64,000 bases of DNA from Actinopolyspora erythraea (GTDB taxonomy: Bacteria > Actinomycetota > Actinomycetes > Mycobacteriales > Pseudonocardiaceae), in assembly GCF_002263515.1 (NCBI RefSeq), contig NZ_CP022752.1:4588001-4652000 (forward strand), in the 5' to 3' direction. Each line of letters starts with the position of its first letter. Position 1 is the first letter of the stretch. Below the pieces are notes generated by a model that was not told the origin of the DNA, ran no database searches, and was given only the letters and a program-made list of their open reading frames with translations. Below, one piece after another: positions 44,378-54,700 of the stretch. A program made the position numbers and the translations under genes.

Positions 44378-47035
44378 TCAGTTGACCCGCAGCACCGTCT
44401 CCCCCAACTCCGGAGCCCCTCTCGGGTATTCCCGCGTGGTCCGCGCCCACAGCCACGACTCGAACCTCTCCTCCGACAGCGGGCGGGAGATCAGGTAGCC
44501 CTGGGCGGTGTCGCAGCCCATCCGCACGAGCTGGTCCCGGGCGGAGTCGTCCTCCACCCCCTCGGCCACCACGCTCAGCTCCAGCGAGTGCCCCAGTTCG
44601 ACGATGGAACGAACCACGGCCATGTCGCTGAGATCGGTCCCCATTCCCAGCACGAAGCTCTTGTCGATCTTGACCTCGTCCACGGGAAGCTGGCGGAGAT
44701 AGGCCAGCGAGGAGTAACCGGTGCCGAAGTCGTCCACCGCGAGGACCACCCCCAGCGCCCGCAGTCGGCGCAGCACCGGCAACGAGCGGTCGGGGTCGGC
44801 CATCACGCTCGACTCGGTCAGTTCGAAGGTCAGCAGCCCCGGCGGAACGCCGTGGCGGTCGAAGGCCTCCCGCACCCGCTCCGGGAAGGTCTCGTCGGCG
44901 AGGTTGCGCACCGAGAGGTTGACGGCCACCGAGAGCCGCAGCCCCCGGTCCAACCAGTCACGGATCCGGACCAGCGCGCGTTCGAGCACGAACTCGGTGA
45001 GCGCGTCCACCAGTCCGGTGGCCTCCACCACCGGCACGAACTCGTCCGGCGAGAGCCGCCCGTACTCGGGGTGAGACCAGCGCACCAGTGCCTCGGCACC
45101 GACGATCCGCTTGCCGGGCAACGCCACCTTGGGCTGGTAGTGCACCTCGATCTGCCCGTTCTCCAGTGCCTGGCGGAACTGGGTCACCAGTTGGAAGCGC
45201 CGCAGGAAGATCTGCCCCATGCTCGGGACGTAGCCGCGCACACCGTCCTCACCGTTGCGGGCCGCGCGCACCGCCACGTCGGCGCGCTGCAGCAGCACGT
45301 CCACGTCGCCCTCGGTGTCCTCCTCGGCCGGGACCGAGGAGACGTAACCGGCCACGGCGGTGGCCTCCACCACGAGCCGGTCCAGCGGGTAGGGCTCGGC
45401 TATGAGTTCGCGGAGGGAAGTGGCGATCTCCGCCGCCTGGCCCTCGGTGCGCTCCCGCAGCAGCACGGCGAAGGAGTTCGCCTCCAGCCGGGCGACCGGC
45501 ACGTGCCCCCCGAGGTACTCGCGCATCCTCCTGCCCGCCGCGACGATCATCCGATCGCCCCAGGCGTAGCCGAGCGCCTCGCTGACCGTGGTGAGCAGCT
45601 CCAGGTCGACGCGCAGCACCACGGCGGTGCTCTCCTGCAACGCCTCGGCGGCCATCTCGCGGAACCCGGTGCGGTTGAGCAGCCCCGTCAGGGGGTCGTG
45701 GTACGCGTCGTGCCGCAGCCGCGCCAACAGCCTGCGGTTGTCCATCGCCGTGGCGAGGTGGCTGGCCAGGGTGTGCAGCAGCCTGATGTCGGCGCGCCCG
45801 AACCCGCGCCACCTGCTCACCCTGTCGTGCACCTCGATGGCGCCCAGCAGCTGGTTGGTACCGCGCAGCGGGACGACCAACGCCTCGTGAGCACCCCGGC
45901 GGCCCAGCGCCCGGCGGATCTCCTCCGGCGCGTCCGCCGCGCGGAAGGAGCGAACGTGCGTGCCCGGCAGCTGCAACAGCGGGCACTCGCGCAGCAGCGC
46001 GGCCCCGTCGGTGTTCATCTCCTCCGGCTGCGGGCTGCCCGCCACGAGGGTGCTGACCTCTCCTCTCGGGTCCAGGGACAGCCGCAGCACGACTCGGGTG
46101 GCGTTGAGCTGTTCCCGGATCCGCTCGGCCACCGGCTCCCACTCGTCCACCGATACCTGCTCGCCGATGGCGCTCACCGCTGGAGCGTCCGGGTCGGACA
46201 GCACTCGTGCCGCGTGCTGCCCGGAACGGGCGACCCGCAGGCTCACGTCGCTGAGCGCCTCCAGGTCGCGCTGTTCCCGCAGCAGCCCGGAGTAGGCGCG
46301 GTAGAGCGCGAGCACACCGATCAAGAGGACCACGACCAGGGCCCAGCCCCAGCGGGTGTTGACCGCGAGCTCGTAACCGACGAGCCCGATGGAGGTGTTG
46401 AGCAGGCCGACGACGAGGGTGCGCCCACCGAGCAGCAGCCCCGCCGAGACGCGCATCCCGTTGCCCAGCGCGTACAGCGCGGCCACGGCACAGCCGCAGC
46501 TGATCAGCGACGAGCTGACGGCACCGATGCCCGCGCAGAGCCAGAGCGGCACCGCGCCACCGAACACCTCGCGGCACACACCGGCTATGAGGAAGGGAAC
46601 GGCGATCTCCCAGCAGAGCACGCCGGCGTTGTAGGCCACGTGGCTGGCCGCTCGCTTGCGCACCTGTATCGCCAGTCCCGCGACGAGGTTCGCCGCGAGC
46701 ACCACTTCGAACGGCGCGGTCAGCAGACCGAGGATGAGCGGGATCTCGGTGAAGGAGATCGTCCAGCCCACCCGCTTGGCGTCCACGTCGATGGTGAGCT
46801 GTTCGACGAGCAGGAAGCCGACAGCCAGCAACGGGCCGATGAACAGCAGTTCCGGATCCCGTGGGAACGGCAGCCGCAGCGAGGCCAGCAGCGAGACGAG
46901 TATCCCGCTCAACAGCACGGACAGCGAGAATCCCAGGAAGATGCGCCGCCTTCGCGGCGAGACTTCGGACCGAACCGGAGGGCGGGGAACATCGGCGGTC
47001 AACCCCGGCTCCGAAGAGCGGTGATGCTCGATCAT
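44378..47035 (-). CDS. Membrane c-di-GMP phosphodiesterase with degenerate GGDEF
   Basis: The 885-aa protein starts at ATG 47035, 6 bases after GGGAGGAG. About eight membrane helices (25-265) are followed by a GAF-like domain (about 300-450), a GGDEF domain and an EAL domain (about 640-870). The cyclase signature is lost: where GGDEF is expected the sequence reads EANSF. The EAL domain keeps EALVRW, FELTES, DDFGTGYSSL, KIDKSF and EGVE. It should therefore degrade c-di-GMP, with the GGDEF part perhaps sensing GTP. The membrane region may sense a signal. It is the last plus-strand-free block before the hydrolase pair. Confidence 0.87.
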   Translation of the reverse strand: MIEHHRSSEPGLTADVPRPPVRSEVSPRRRRIFLGFSLSVLLSGILVSLLASLRLPFPRDPELLFIGPLLAVGFLLVEQLTIDVDAKRVGWTISFTEIPLILGLLTAPFEVVLAANLVAGLAIQVRKRAASHVAYNAGVLCWEIAVPFLIAGVCREVFGGAVPLWLCAGIGAVSSSLISCGCAVAALYALGNGMRVSAGLLLGGRTLVVGLLNTSIGLVGYELAVNTRWGWALVVVLLIGVLALYRAYSGLLREQRDLEALSDVSLRVARSGQHAARVLSDPDAPAVSAIGEQVSVDEWEPVAERIREQLNATRVVLRLSLDPRGEVSTLVAGSPQPEEMNTDGAALLRECPLLQLPGTHVRSFRAADAPEEIRRALGRRGAHEALVVPLRGTNQLLGAIEVHDRVSRWRGFGRADIRLLHTLASHLATAMDNRRLLARLRHDAYHDPLTGLLNRTGFREMAAEALQESTAVVLRVDLELLTTVSEALGYAWGDRMIVAAGRRMREYLGGHVPVARLEANSFAVLLRERTEGQAAEIATSLRELIAEPYPLDRLVVEATAVAGYVSSVPAEEDTEGDVDVLLQRADVAVRAARNGEDGVRGYVPSMGQIFLRRFQLVTQFRQALENGQIEVHYQPKVALPGKRIVGAEALVRWSHPEYGRLSPDEFVPVVEATGLVDALTEFVLERALVRIRDWLDRGLRLSVAVNLSVRNLADETFPERVREAFDRHGVPPGLLTFELTESSVMADPDRSLPVLRRLRALGVVLAVDDFGTGYSSLAYLRQLPVDEVKIDKSFVLGMGTDLSDMAVVRSIVELGHSLELSVVAEGVEDDSARDQLVRMGCDTAQGYLISRPLSEERFESWLWARTTREYPRGAPELGETVLRVN

Positions 47036-47357
47036 CCACGCTCCTCCCGCCAAGCGACCCACACGGGGCCGCATTACTCAGCGTCGATCGTGACGCACGA
47101 CAACCCTGCTTGACCAGTCTTCAATTGGTGCCATCGTGGACGACACGCCAAGCAGATTACTAAAACCCGACACTCAATGTGGCCGAACCAGCCTCCGAAG
47201 TGCACGGAAAGATCAGCAGGAGGCGAACGACACACCGGCAAACAGAACCAGGAAAGATCACGCACAGCAACCGAAAACCGCTGTGAACATCACCGCAGCA
47301 ACCCGAACGGACGGGCACGGTACGTGTCGCTCCGACACCACGAGTGATGATCTCCGC
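47036..47357. other. Gap of about 320 bases
   Basis: Slightly lower GC than the neighbours. It should contain the promoter of the EAL gene. No gene or clear hairpin is seen. Confidence 0.4.
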
Positions 47358-48350
47358 TCAGTGCGGCACCCGGAACTCGTCGAGGAAGTACCGAACCGCT
47401 CGGTCCAGTTCGGCCAGTGCGGACTCCTGTCGGGGCAGGTGCCCGGCCCCGGGCAGGTGGACCGAACGTCGCGGCGCGCTCAACCGGGCGAGGAAGCGCT
47501 CGGAACAGGCGCGCGGGGCCCAGCGATCCGGCTCCGGGGAAGCCAGCAGCACCGGCGGCCCGGTGAAGTCCGACGGCGCCACCGCGGGCCGCGACCGCAG
47601 GTGACTCCGGAACAGCTCCAACGGAACCGTCCCCGCACCGCCGAGCTCGTCGGCAGCGTAGGCCGCGGCGAAGCGCGCGTTGTCGGAGATCGCGGTGATG
47701 TCCAGCAACCAGCGCAGCGGAAGTCGGTGCGGAGCGGCCGGCAGCGGTGCCCGGGCGAGCGCTTCGGAGAGCAGTCCGGCACCGGGATTCGCGGCGAGCC
47801 CCCGCCGGACCTCCGGAGTGCGCGGATCGGCCAGCCCGGTGAGGACCAGTGCGGCCACGAGATCCGGCGCACGGGCCGCCACCTGGTAGGCCAGCCAGCC
47901 GCCCGAGCCCAGCCCGAACAGCACGACCGGCCGCCGGTCGGTCGCGCGCTCCGCCGCCAACAGGTCGATCACGCAGTCCACCCAGTGCCGGTAGGTGACC
48001 CGGGATCGGCCCGCTCCCGCTGGGCTCAGCCCGTGGCCCGGAAGGTCCGGTGCGAGGTACTCCAGCCCGGCCAGCGAGGGCAGCCTGGCGTACGGCGCCA
48101 ACATCCTGCCGTAACCGCCGATGCCGTGCAGCGCCAGGAGTTTGGCCGCCGCGTCCTCGCGCTGGACGACGTCCAGGTGCAGCTGAGTTCCGCGCCAGGA
48201 CCACCGGAGCTCGGACGGGCAGTCCCCGGTGGTGCTGCGCAGCGCTCCGGGGAAGAATTCCTGATAGCGCAGCCAGTGCGTGCGCTCCAGGTAGTCCGGG
48301 ACGGATCCGGTCGGACCGGTGGGGAAGCTGGCTCGCGAACCCGGGAACAC
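47358..48350 (-). CDS. Alpha/beta-fold hydrolase
   Basis: About 330 aa when started at GTG 48350; ATG 48380 is also in frame but would overlap the divergent gene. The fold is typical: LLALHGIGGYGRM (oxyanion region), APDLPGHGLSP, and a late LPGAGHLPRQE with the catalytic His. The nucleophile elbow reads FGLGSGGWLAY: the usual G-x-S-x-G is shifted, with Ser in GLGSGG, so the exact nucleophile is uncertain. The substrate is unknown. It is divergent from the PPOX gene with only about 29 bases between starts. Confidence 0.72.
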   Translation of the reverse strand: MFPGSRASFPTGPTGSVPDYLERTHWLRYQEFFPGALRSTTGDCPSELRWSWRGTQLHLDVVQREDAAAKLLALHGIGGYGRMLAPYARLPSLAGLEYLAPDLPGHGLSPAGAGRSRVTYRHWVDCVIDLLAAERATDRRPVVLFGLGSGGWLAYQVAARAPDLVAALVLTGLADPRTPEVRRGLAANPGAGLLSEALARAPLPAAPHRLPLRWLLDITAISDNARFAAAYAADELGGAGTVPLELFRSHLRSRPAVAPSDFTGPPVLLASPEPDRWAPRACSERFLARLSAPRRSVHLPGAGHLPRQESALAELDRAVRYFLDEFRVPH

Positions 48351-48378
48351 GTCACGAACATACGGAGCGAATCGCCCC

Positions 48379-48807
48379 ATGCGCATCGACCGGGAGCAGG
48401 CAGTCCGATTGCTCGGCCGGGCGCGCGTCGCACGGCTGGGCACCGTGGGCCGGGACGGGCAGCCACATCTGGTCCCCGTGACGTTCGCACTGCCGGACGA
48501 CTCCGGTGGGCGGATAGCCACGGCCGTGGATCACAAGCCCAAGAGCACCACCTCGCTGCGCAGACTGCGCAACATCGAGCGGAATCCGCTGGTTTCGGTG
48601 CTCGCCGACCACTACTCCGAGAACTGGGAGGAGTTGTGGTGGGTGCGCGCGGACGGCGAGGCGTCGGTCCGCACGGCGGAGGAGGTCCCGGAGGCGGTGC
48701 GCGCACTGGCCGGGAAGTACGAGCAGTACCGCGAACACCCGCCGGAGGCGAGCGTGATCGTGATCGCGGTGCGGCGGATCACCGGGTGGGCGGCCACGGC
48801 GAGCTGA
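48379..48807 (+). CDS. F420-type PPOX class protein
   Basis: This 142-aa protein starts at ATG 48379 (MRIDREQAVRLLGRARVARL). It matches the split-barrel flavin/F420-binding family common in actinobacteria (TIGR03668-like), with GTVGRDGQPHLVPVTFAL, then DHKPKSTTSLRRLRNI and WWVRADG. Proteins of this family bind F420 or flavin and reduce various substrates or play a sensing role; the specific reaction is not known. A terminator hairpin follows. Confidence 0.82.
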   Translation: MRIDREQAVRLLGRARVARLGTVGRDGQPHLVPVTFALPDDSGGRIATAVDHKPKSTTSLRRLRNIERNPLVSVLADHYSENWEELWWVRADGEASVRTAEEVPEAVRALAGKYEQYREHPPEASVIVIAVRRITGWAATAS

Positions 48808-48866
48808 CGGCGATGGTCGCGGCCGGCCGAGCGCCGGGGAGGGAGCGGGCACGCGGCACGACGAAG

Positions 48867-48913
48867 GCGCCCCGCGCTCAACCGGCCTGGGGGTCACCGG
48901 GAGCGCGGGGCGC
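48867..48913 (+). terminator. Hairpin after the PPOX gene
   Basis: GCGCCCCGCGCTC (48867-48879) and GAGCGCGGGGCGC (48901-48913) form a perfect 13-bp stem. The genes on both sides converge, so it may serve both. Confidence 0.7.
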
Positions 48914-48971
48914 GACTTTGACCCTACTGACCGGCCGCAGCTCCTGTCGAGTCACGGGAGGCCGCGGTCAC

Positions 48972-49238
48972 TCACTTTTCCGATTCCGACTCCCCCGGCC
49001 CATCCCTCAGGCGCATCCGCACCCTTCCCGAGGCGAGATCCAGCGGACCTGCGCCGGTCTCGCGGTCGTCCTCCTTCGCGACGGCGACCCATTCGGCGCG
49101 TTCCAGCCGGTACTTGCTGCCCGCCTCGAACAACCCGTCGACACCGGTGACGGTCTGCCCCGAGCCGTCCGTACGCCGCGCGTGGGCGACGCGGCGGGTC
49201 TGCCTGCGCCTGGCACGACGTGCCCGATCTATAGCCAC
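48972..49238 (-). CDS. Hypothetical protein (88 aa)
   Basis: ATG 49238 opens a frame with a very basic N-terminus (DRARRARRRQTRR) followed by an acidic, Glu-rich second half (AEWVAVAKEDDRETG). No signal peptide or domain is seen. It could be a small nucleic-acid-associated protein, but that is only suggested by charge. Confidence 0.45.
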   Translation of the reverse strand: MAIDRARRARRRQTRRVAHARRTDGSGQTVTGVDGLFEAGSKYRLERAEWVAVAKEDDRETGAGPLDLASGRVRMRLRDGPGESESEK

Positions 49239-49439
49239 CCCGCCACGGTAACCACCGGGGGTGAACGCGTACCGGCGAGGAGAGCCGTGACACAGCCCGT
49301 CCCGCTAGCCGACGAAGACTGGAACGATGGGAAAAGTCACATCCGGATTTCACCTGGCCCGCCCTGAAGCGGAAGACGGGGCACGCCGCACGGCAAGACC
49401 TCGGGGAGCGGGACCAGGACCGCCTACTAGGGTTTCGGT

Positions 49440-49760
49440 GTGCAGCAGGACCCGTACCAACTCAGGGTGCCGACAGACCGGCTCGCCCCACTCGCCGAGG
49501 CGCTCGATGTCGTGGACCGGCACGCCGAGATCAACCACCGCTACCGCAAGCTGATCCACGACTCGCGGGAGATGCTGGCGGCCGAGGACGTGCGCCTGAC
49601 CCAGGCACGGGGGATGGGCAAGAAGCTGATGGTGCTGGTGCGCGCCGCGGGCCCGGAGTTCCGGGAGGGACTGGATCCCGAGCAGCTGCGGTCGCTGGAG
49701 GCGGGCCTGGCACAGGCCGACGAACTCGTTCACGGTGGCAGCACCGGCCAGGACGGATAG
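49440..49760 (+). CDS. Hypothetical protein (106 aa)
   Basis: The GTG 49440 frame encodes a mostly helical, soluble protein (LAEALDVVDRHAEINHRYRKL, then FREGLDPEQLRSLEAGLAQA). No ribosome binding site is obvious, so the transcript may be leaderless. No family is recognised. Confidence 0.5.
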   Translation: MQQDPYQLRVPTDRLAPLAEALDVVDRHAEINHRYRKLIHDSREMLAAEDVRLTQARGMGKKLMVLVRAAGPEFREGLDPEQLRSLEAGLAQADELVHGGSTGQDG

Positions 49761-49939
49761 GCCCGGAGCCGCCGGAAAACGGCTGCTCGGACACCGGCAC
49801 GCGGGGCGACCGAAGGCTTCGGCCCCACGTACCGGCACCCGAACGCCGGCGAAACATGACAACCAGCTCCCCGCTGGGGAACCCGTCCGGAATGCTGTTC
49901 CGGGCCCGGGCGCACGGCCCGACCGAACGAGTCACCCAG

Positions 49940-50033
49940 GTGCGCGAGTCGGATGCGTTGCGGGGCAGCGGGGCACGTGGCGCGGCTGCCCACTCGATGT
50001 ACCCCGCCACGCCGCGAGGCACCGACTCACGTG
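49940..50033 (-). repeat. 94-bp intergenic repeat, copy B
   Basis: The reverse complement begins CACGTGAGTCGGTGCCTCGC and ends GCAACGCATCCGACTCGCGCAC, closely matching copy A at 42309-42402. It lies between a hypothetical gene and the 3' end of the cvn operon. The rest of 49761-50068 shows no gene. Confidence 0.7.
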
Positions 50034-50068
50034 GCACCAGAGTTCCGACAAGGTCACGACGACAGGAC

Positions 50069-50674
50069 CTAAGCACTGCGGCCGGAAGCGGCCCACTTGC
50101 TCATGGCGTACTGGACCAGTGCGATCAGGGCCTCCTTCGTGGAGGACTGGTCACGGGCGTCACAACTCAGCAGCGGAACCTCCGACCCCACGGCCAGCGC
50201 CTCCCGCACCTCCTCGAGGCTGTGCTGCAACTTGCCGTCGAAGCAGTTCACCCCGATGACGTAGGGAGTGCCGCGGTCCTCGAAGAAGTCGATCGCGGAG
50301 AAGCAGTCGGCCAGCCTGCGGGTGTCCACCAGCACGACGGCGCCGATCGCACCGCGTACCAGGTCGTCCCACATGAACCAGAACCGCTGCTGCCCCGGAG
50401 TGCCGAACAGGTACAGGATCAGATCGGCATCCAGCGACAACCGGCCGAAGTCCATCGCCACGGTCGTGGAGTTCTTGCCCGGTGTGGCGGCCAGGTCGTC
50501 GATCCCTTGGCTGGCCTCCGTCATGACCGCTTCCGTGGTGAGCGGAACGATTTCGGAGACCGAACCGACGAAGGTCGTCTTACCCACACCGAAACCACCG
50601 GCGACCACGATCTTGGCCGAGCTGGTGGAGGATTTTCCGGTCTGCTGGGGCGCCTTAAAGCCGGCGGAGTCCAC
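50069..50674 (-). CDS. cvnD: Conservon GTPase CvnD
   Basis: This 201-aa small ATP/GTP-binding protein starts at GTG 50674. The P-loop GGFGVGKT is at 26-33, the switch/G3-like motif is FGTPGQQRFWFMW and the base-specificity region is VIGVNCFDG. It overlaps cvnC by 20 bases. In actinobacterial conservons this GTPase works with the roadblock protein, DUF742 protein and sensor kinase at the membrane in a G-protein-like system. Confidence 0.92.
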   Translation of the reverse strand: MDSAGFKAPQQTGKSSTSSAKIVVAGGFGVGKTTFVGSVSEIVPLTTEAVMTEASQGIDDLAATPGKNSTTVAMDFGRLSLDADLILYLFGTPGQQRFWFMWDDLVRGAIGAVVLVDTRRLADCFSAIDFFEDRGTPYVIGVNCFDGKLQHSLEEVREALAVGSEVPLLSCDARDQSSTKEALIALVQYAMSKWAASGRSA

Positions 50675-51269
50675 TCAACACCCTTTCCATCAACATCATG
50701 TGCGGTTCACTGCCGCTGTCGGTCACGGTCTGGTGGATATCGACCAGACCCTGTTCGGCCATATCCGCCAGCAGGACCTTGGCCACACCGAACGGCACAC
50801 CAAGCAGCGCCCCGATCTCGGCAACCGACCGGGGCTGACCGCACAGCTGTACCACTGACTGGTACTCCTGCCGCAACGGCATCCCCGGACGGTACTGCGC
50901 GCTGGTGGAAATCAGTGTCTCCAACTCCAGTTCCACATTGGACTTGGTACGTCCCCCCGTCCACGCGTAGGAACGGATGCTGGCAGCTGGAGCGTCCTCC
51001 CCCTGCTCGGCTCGGTCCGCCGGTTCGCTCTCCCGACTCGCCGACTCCGCTGTGTGGGCTCCTTCGGAACGGTTCCGCTCGGTGTCCCGCGAGCGCGGTT
51101 CCCGGGGTTCCTCCGACTTGCGCTTGCTCCGGCCACGCCCGCTACCGAAATTGAGCCCGTTGTAGACGTCGGCGAAGGTGGCCTCGTCGACGTCCTGCTC
51201 CTCATCCCGCCCGTACCACCGCCCGACCTCGCCGGAACGACGTTCGTTATAGCCGGAATCCCTGCTCAT
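50655..51269 (-). CDS. cvnC: DUF742 protein CvnC
   Basis: The product has 204 aa from ATG 51269. A charged, low-complexity N-terminus (about 1-95) is followed by the DUF742 domain (SIRSYAWTGGRTKSNVELEL, LCGQPRSVAEIGALLGVPFG, VLLADMAEQGLV), which has a winged-helix appearance. It lies between cvnB and cvnD, the standard order. Confidence 0.92.
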   Translation of the reverse strand: MSRDSGYNERRSGEVGRWYGRDEEQDVDEATFADVYNGLNFGSGRGRSKRKSEEPREPRSRDTERNRSEGAHTAESASRESEPADRAEQGEDAPAASIRSYAWTGGRTKSNVELELETLISTSAQYRPGMPLRQEYQSVVQLCGQPRSVAEIGALLGVPFGVAKVLLADMAEQGLVDIHQTVTDSGSEPHMMLMERVLSGLRRL

Positions 51270-51276
51270 GGTGGCC

Positions 51277-51717
51277 TCACACCAATTGCTCTGAAACGGA
51301 GTTGTCAGCACCCTGCAACTGCGAACGCAGCTCGGGCGTGAGAATTCGACCGACTCGTTCGACCAGCATCGCCATCTCGTAGGCGATCAGGCCCATGTCG
51401 CACTGCGGTGCCGCCAGCACGGTCAGGCAGGAACCGTCGCTGATGGACATCTGCAGCATCATGCCACGGTCCATCTCGACTATGGTCTCCTTGACCTGCC
51501 CCGCTTCGAAGCATCGAGCGGCGCCCTGGGTGAGGCTTAACAGGCCCGAAGCCACCGCGGCGAGCTGTTCGGCCCGGTCCTGCGGCAGCTTGTTCGAAGC
51601 CGTCAACAGCAGTCCGTCCGCCGAAACCACGATCGCGTGAGCGACTCCGCTGACGCGATCGGTGAAATCGGTGACCAACCAATTGAACTGGTCGATCTTC
51701 GCCTGCTGAGATGACAT
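51277..51717 (-). CDS. cvnB: Roadblock/LC7 protein CvnB
   Basis: This 146-aa product starts behind a near-perfect AAAGGAGGCGAC. It has the roadblock fold pattern (FTDRVSGVAHAIVVSADGLLL, QLAAVASGLLSLTQGAARCF, GSCLTVLAAPQCDMGLIAYE). Such proteins regulate the CvnD GTPase. It follows cvnA by 59 bases and cvnC begins 7 bases after it. Confidence 0.92.
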   Translation of the reverse strand: MSSQQAKIDQFNWLVTDFTDRVSGVAHAIVVSADGLLLTASNKLPQDRAEQLAAVASGLLSLTQGAARCFEAGQVKETIVEMDRGMMLQMSISDGSCLTVLAAPQCDMGLIAYEMAMLVERVGRILTPELRSQLQGADNSVSEQLV

Positions 51718-51776
51718 GTCGCCTCCTTTTGCTTGGTCCGGCGGTGGCCGAGCGGGCGGAACTTGGCCCCACCTAT

Positions 51777-54700
51777 CTATTCCCCAGCGCTGTGCCTGCC
51801 CCGACGCACACCCTGCTGGAAACTCGACAACCGGCCGCGCGTCTCGTCCGGCGCCGGTGTGTTCTGCACCCCGGAATCCGTCCCGCTGCTCGGTGGCGGA
51901 ACACTTCCCGGTGCGAGGTGCTGTTTGGGCACTCGCCTGGGTAAGCCCGCGGAGGTGTACTCCGAGGGCTGCGACTCAGCAATCGCGTCGGCCTCCTGCT
52001 GTGCCTGGTCCGTTGCGAAGTTCCACGCGGAGGACTCGTTCACCGGCGACTCCGATCGAGTGATCCAACCCGACGAGTCCCGCTGCTGTCGAGCTCGCCC
52101 GTCGAGCTGGTACTTGGGTTCGGCTCCGGGAGCACCGGTTCGCCGCGCCGCCGTCGCCGACTGCTCGGACCGCTGCCCCTCTTCGGGAACGCCACCGCCG
52201 CGCGAACCAGCGGTGGTGTTGTCGGAGGACTTCTCCAGCTCGGCCTCCTCCATCCAGCTGAGGCCACCGCGCGTTCCCGAGGAGTTCGTGCCGCCGCTGC
52301 CCTGCCGCCGGTCCGCGAGTTTCGCGCCGCTCGACTGGTCACGAGGCGTGCGGCGCGGCAGTCCGGAAGCGGTGAAACCGCTCGGATCGGCCTGCGGCAT
52401 GGGGCCGTGCTCCTCCACCCGAGAGTGCTGCGCGGTCTGCTCGGTGCTGTCGGGCGGGGGCGGAGCTGCCGTGGAGACCTCCCGCCCGTTCGTCCCGTCG
52501 TCGCCGGGCCAGTGCCACTCACCGATGGCACCGTTCTGCTGGGAGGCGGACTGGTGGTGGGCGTCCTCCGGCGACGGGTGGAACCACTGCGGTGAGGCAC
52601 TGGCGGACGCGGCGGTCTCGTGCCGAGGAGCTATCGCGTGAACGACGGTCGGCGCGCTGTCGGAGTAGCGCTGCTGCGGGCCGCCCTCCGACGCGAAGCC
52701 GTCGAAATACAGGGAGCCACCGACCACCTCGTCGTCCTCGGTGGTTTCCACGTACTCCTGCCCCTCCGGCGGCTCGAAGAGACCGCGGAAGCGCCCCTCG
52801 GGTTCCGGATCGCTCGCCGAGCTCGCGGACCGCACGGGTTCCGGCTCGGCCGGGGATTCCGGCTGGGCGGAGGACTCCGGCTGGACCGGGGATTCAGCCT
52901 GCTCCGGGGACTCCGGCCAAGAGATCGACGCGGCGGGAGGTGTCGGCGCCGGGGGCGATTGCGTCGTCCCCGACTCCGGCGAACGGGAACGCTCATCGCC
53001 CTCCGAGGACGGCTGGGGCCCGGCGGGCCGGGAGCCGCCACGCTGCTGGCTGGGTAACGACGGCGGGTCCCCCAGGTCGAAGCGAGGCAGACCGCCTTCC
53101 AGCACCTGATGCCGGTTCGAACCGTTCACCCGGGAACTCGGCGGCTGCTCGGTGCCGTTGCGGAGCTGTTCCGGGCCGGAGGCCTCGGAGTCGTCCTGCT
53201 TCGGGGTGGACAGCCGCTGCTCGATGGTGGAGGGGCTCGGCTCCGGCGTCCGCTGGACGGTGGGCTGCGCGGGCCCCTCGGGAACGACCAGGTCGGGTGG
53301 GATCCGGACCGTGGCCCGGATTCCGTCGACGTCGTCACCACCGTGCAACCGCACGGTGATGCCGTGCCTGCCTGCCAACCGGGCGATGACCAGCAGTCCC
53401 ATCCGGCGTGAGGTGGACAGGTCGTACTCGTCGAAGGAGGCGAGCCGCTCGTTGGCCTCGGCGAGCTCCTGCTCGCCCATGCCGATCCCCTGGTCGAGCA
53501 CGTCGATGGTCAGCGAGGAGTCCTCGGACTGGTGGCTGGAGACCGTGACCGACGTCTCTGGGGAGGAGAAGTTGGCGGCGTTGTCCAGCAGCTCGGCCAT
53601 CAACCGCACCAAGTCGCTGCCCGCGTAACCGACCAGCCGCGCCGCGGGCGGGGACTGCACCACGACCCGGGGATAGTGCTCGATCTCGGAGATCGCCGCG
53701 CGGAGCACGTCGGACAGCTGCACCGGCTGGGTGAAACGCCGTGCCATGTCGCTGCCGGACAGCACCATGAGGTTCTCGTTGTTGCGGCGCATCCTCGTGG
53801 CGAGGTGGTCGAGCCGGAACAGCGTCGCCAGCTGGTCCGGATCGTCCTCGTCGTGTTCGAGCTGCTCGAACAGTCGCAGCTGCCGCTCCAGCAGGCTCTG
53901 GCTGCGGCGGGAGACGTTGACGAAGGAGTCGCTGTAACCGCGCCGCAGGCTCGCCTGCTCAGAGGCCAGGTAGAGCGCCTGCCGGTTGACCTCGTCGAAC
54001 GCGCGTGCCACCTGGCCGACTTCCTCGGTGGTGTCGACGGGAACGGCGTCGACGTCCACCTCGGACTCGGAGGAGCCGTGCCGGATGCTGTGGACGGCCC
54101 GGGGCAACTGCTCGTTGGCCGCGTGCAGCGCGCCCCGCCGCAGCTGGTCGAGGGACTTGAGCAGGTTGCGCCCCATCACGATGATGACGGCCGCCGCCAC
54201 GATCAGTCCGGCCACCAGGATCACGGTGGTGATGCCCGCCCGGTCACTGGCCTCGTCGTAGAGCGAGTACGCGCGCTCGTTGAACTGCTTCGACAGCCCG
54301 GAACGCACCTCGGTGGTGCGATTGATCAACTGGTCGGAGAGCCTGTTCCACTCGTCCAGCGTCAGTGAGGAGTGCACGTCCTCGACCCGGATCGCCCGCA
54401 TGAGCTGATCCTCGACGTCCAGCCACTGCCGCATGGCCTCGCTGTTGACGACCTGCCTGGCCTGCCTGGGCTCGGAGTTGGCCACGGACTCGAAACTGGT
54501 TATGCGCGAGTCCAGTCGGGCCCTGGAGTCGTTGAGCTCGTCGGTGAGCGCGAAGGTGAAGTCGCTCCGGGGAAGCGCGGCGTCCACCAGGGCGCGCTGG
54601 ATCCGGATCTCGTCCTCCGCGCGGGAGAGCTCGTGCAACGCGCTGATCGTGCTGTAGAGCCGCGAGTCGTCGATGGTGTTGATGACGGCGCGCTCCATCG

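Noticed and set aside
44228..47113. 961-codon open frame on the plus strand
   Set aside because: It is antisense to the EAL phosphodiesterase and crosses tRNA-Thr; the translation is His/Gln/Arg-rich without family features.
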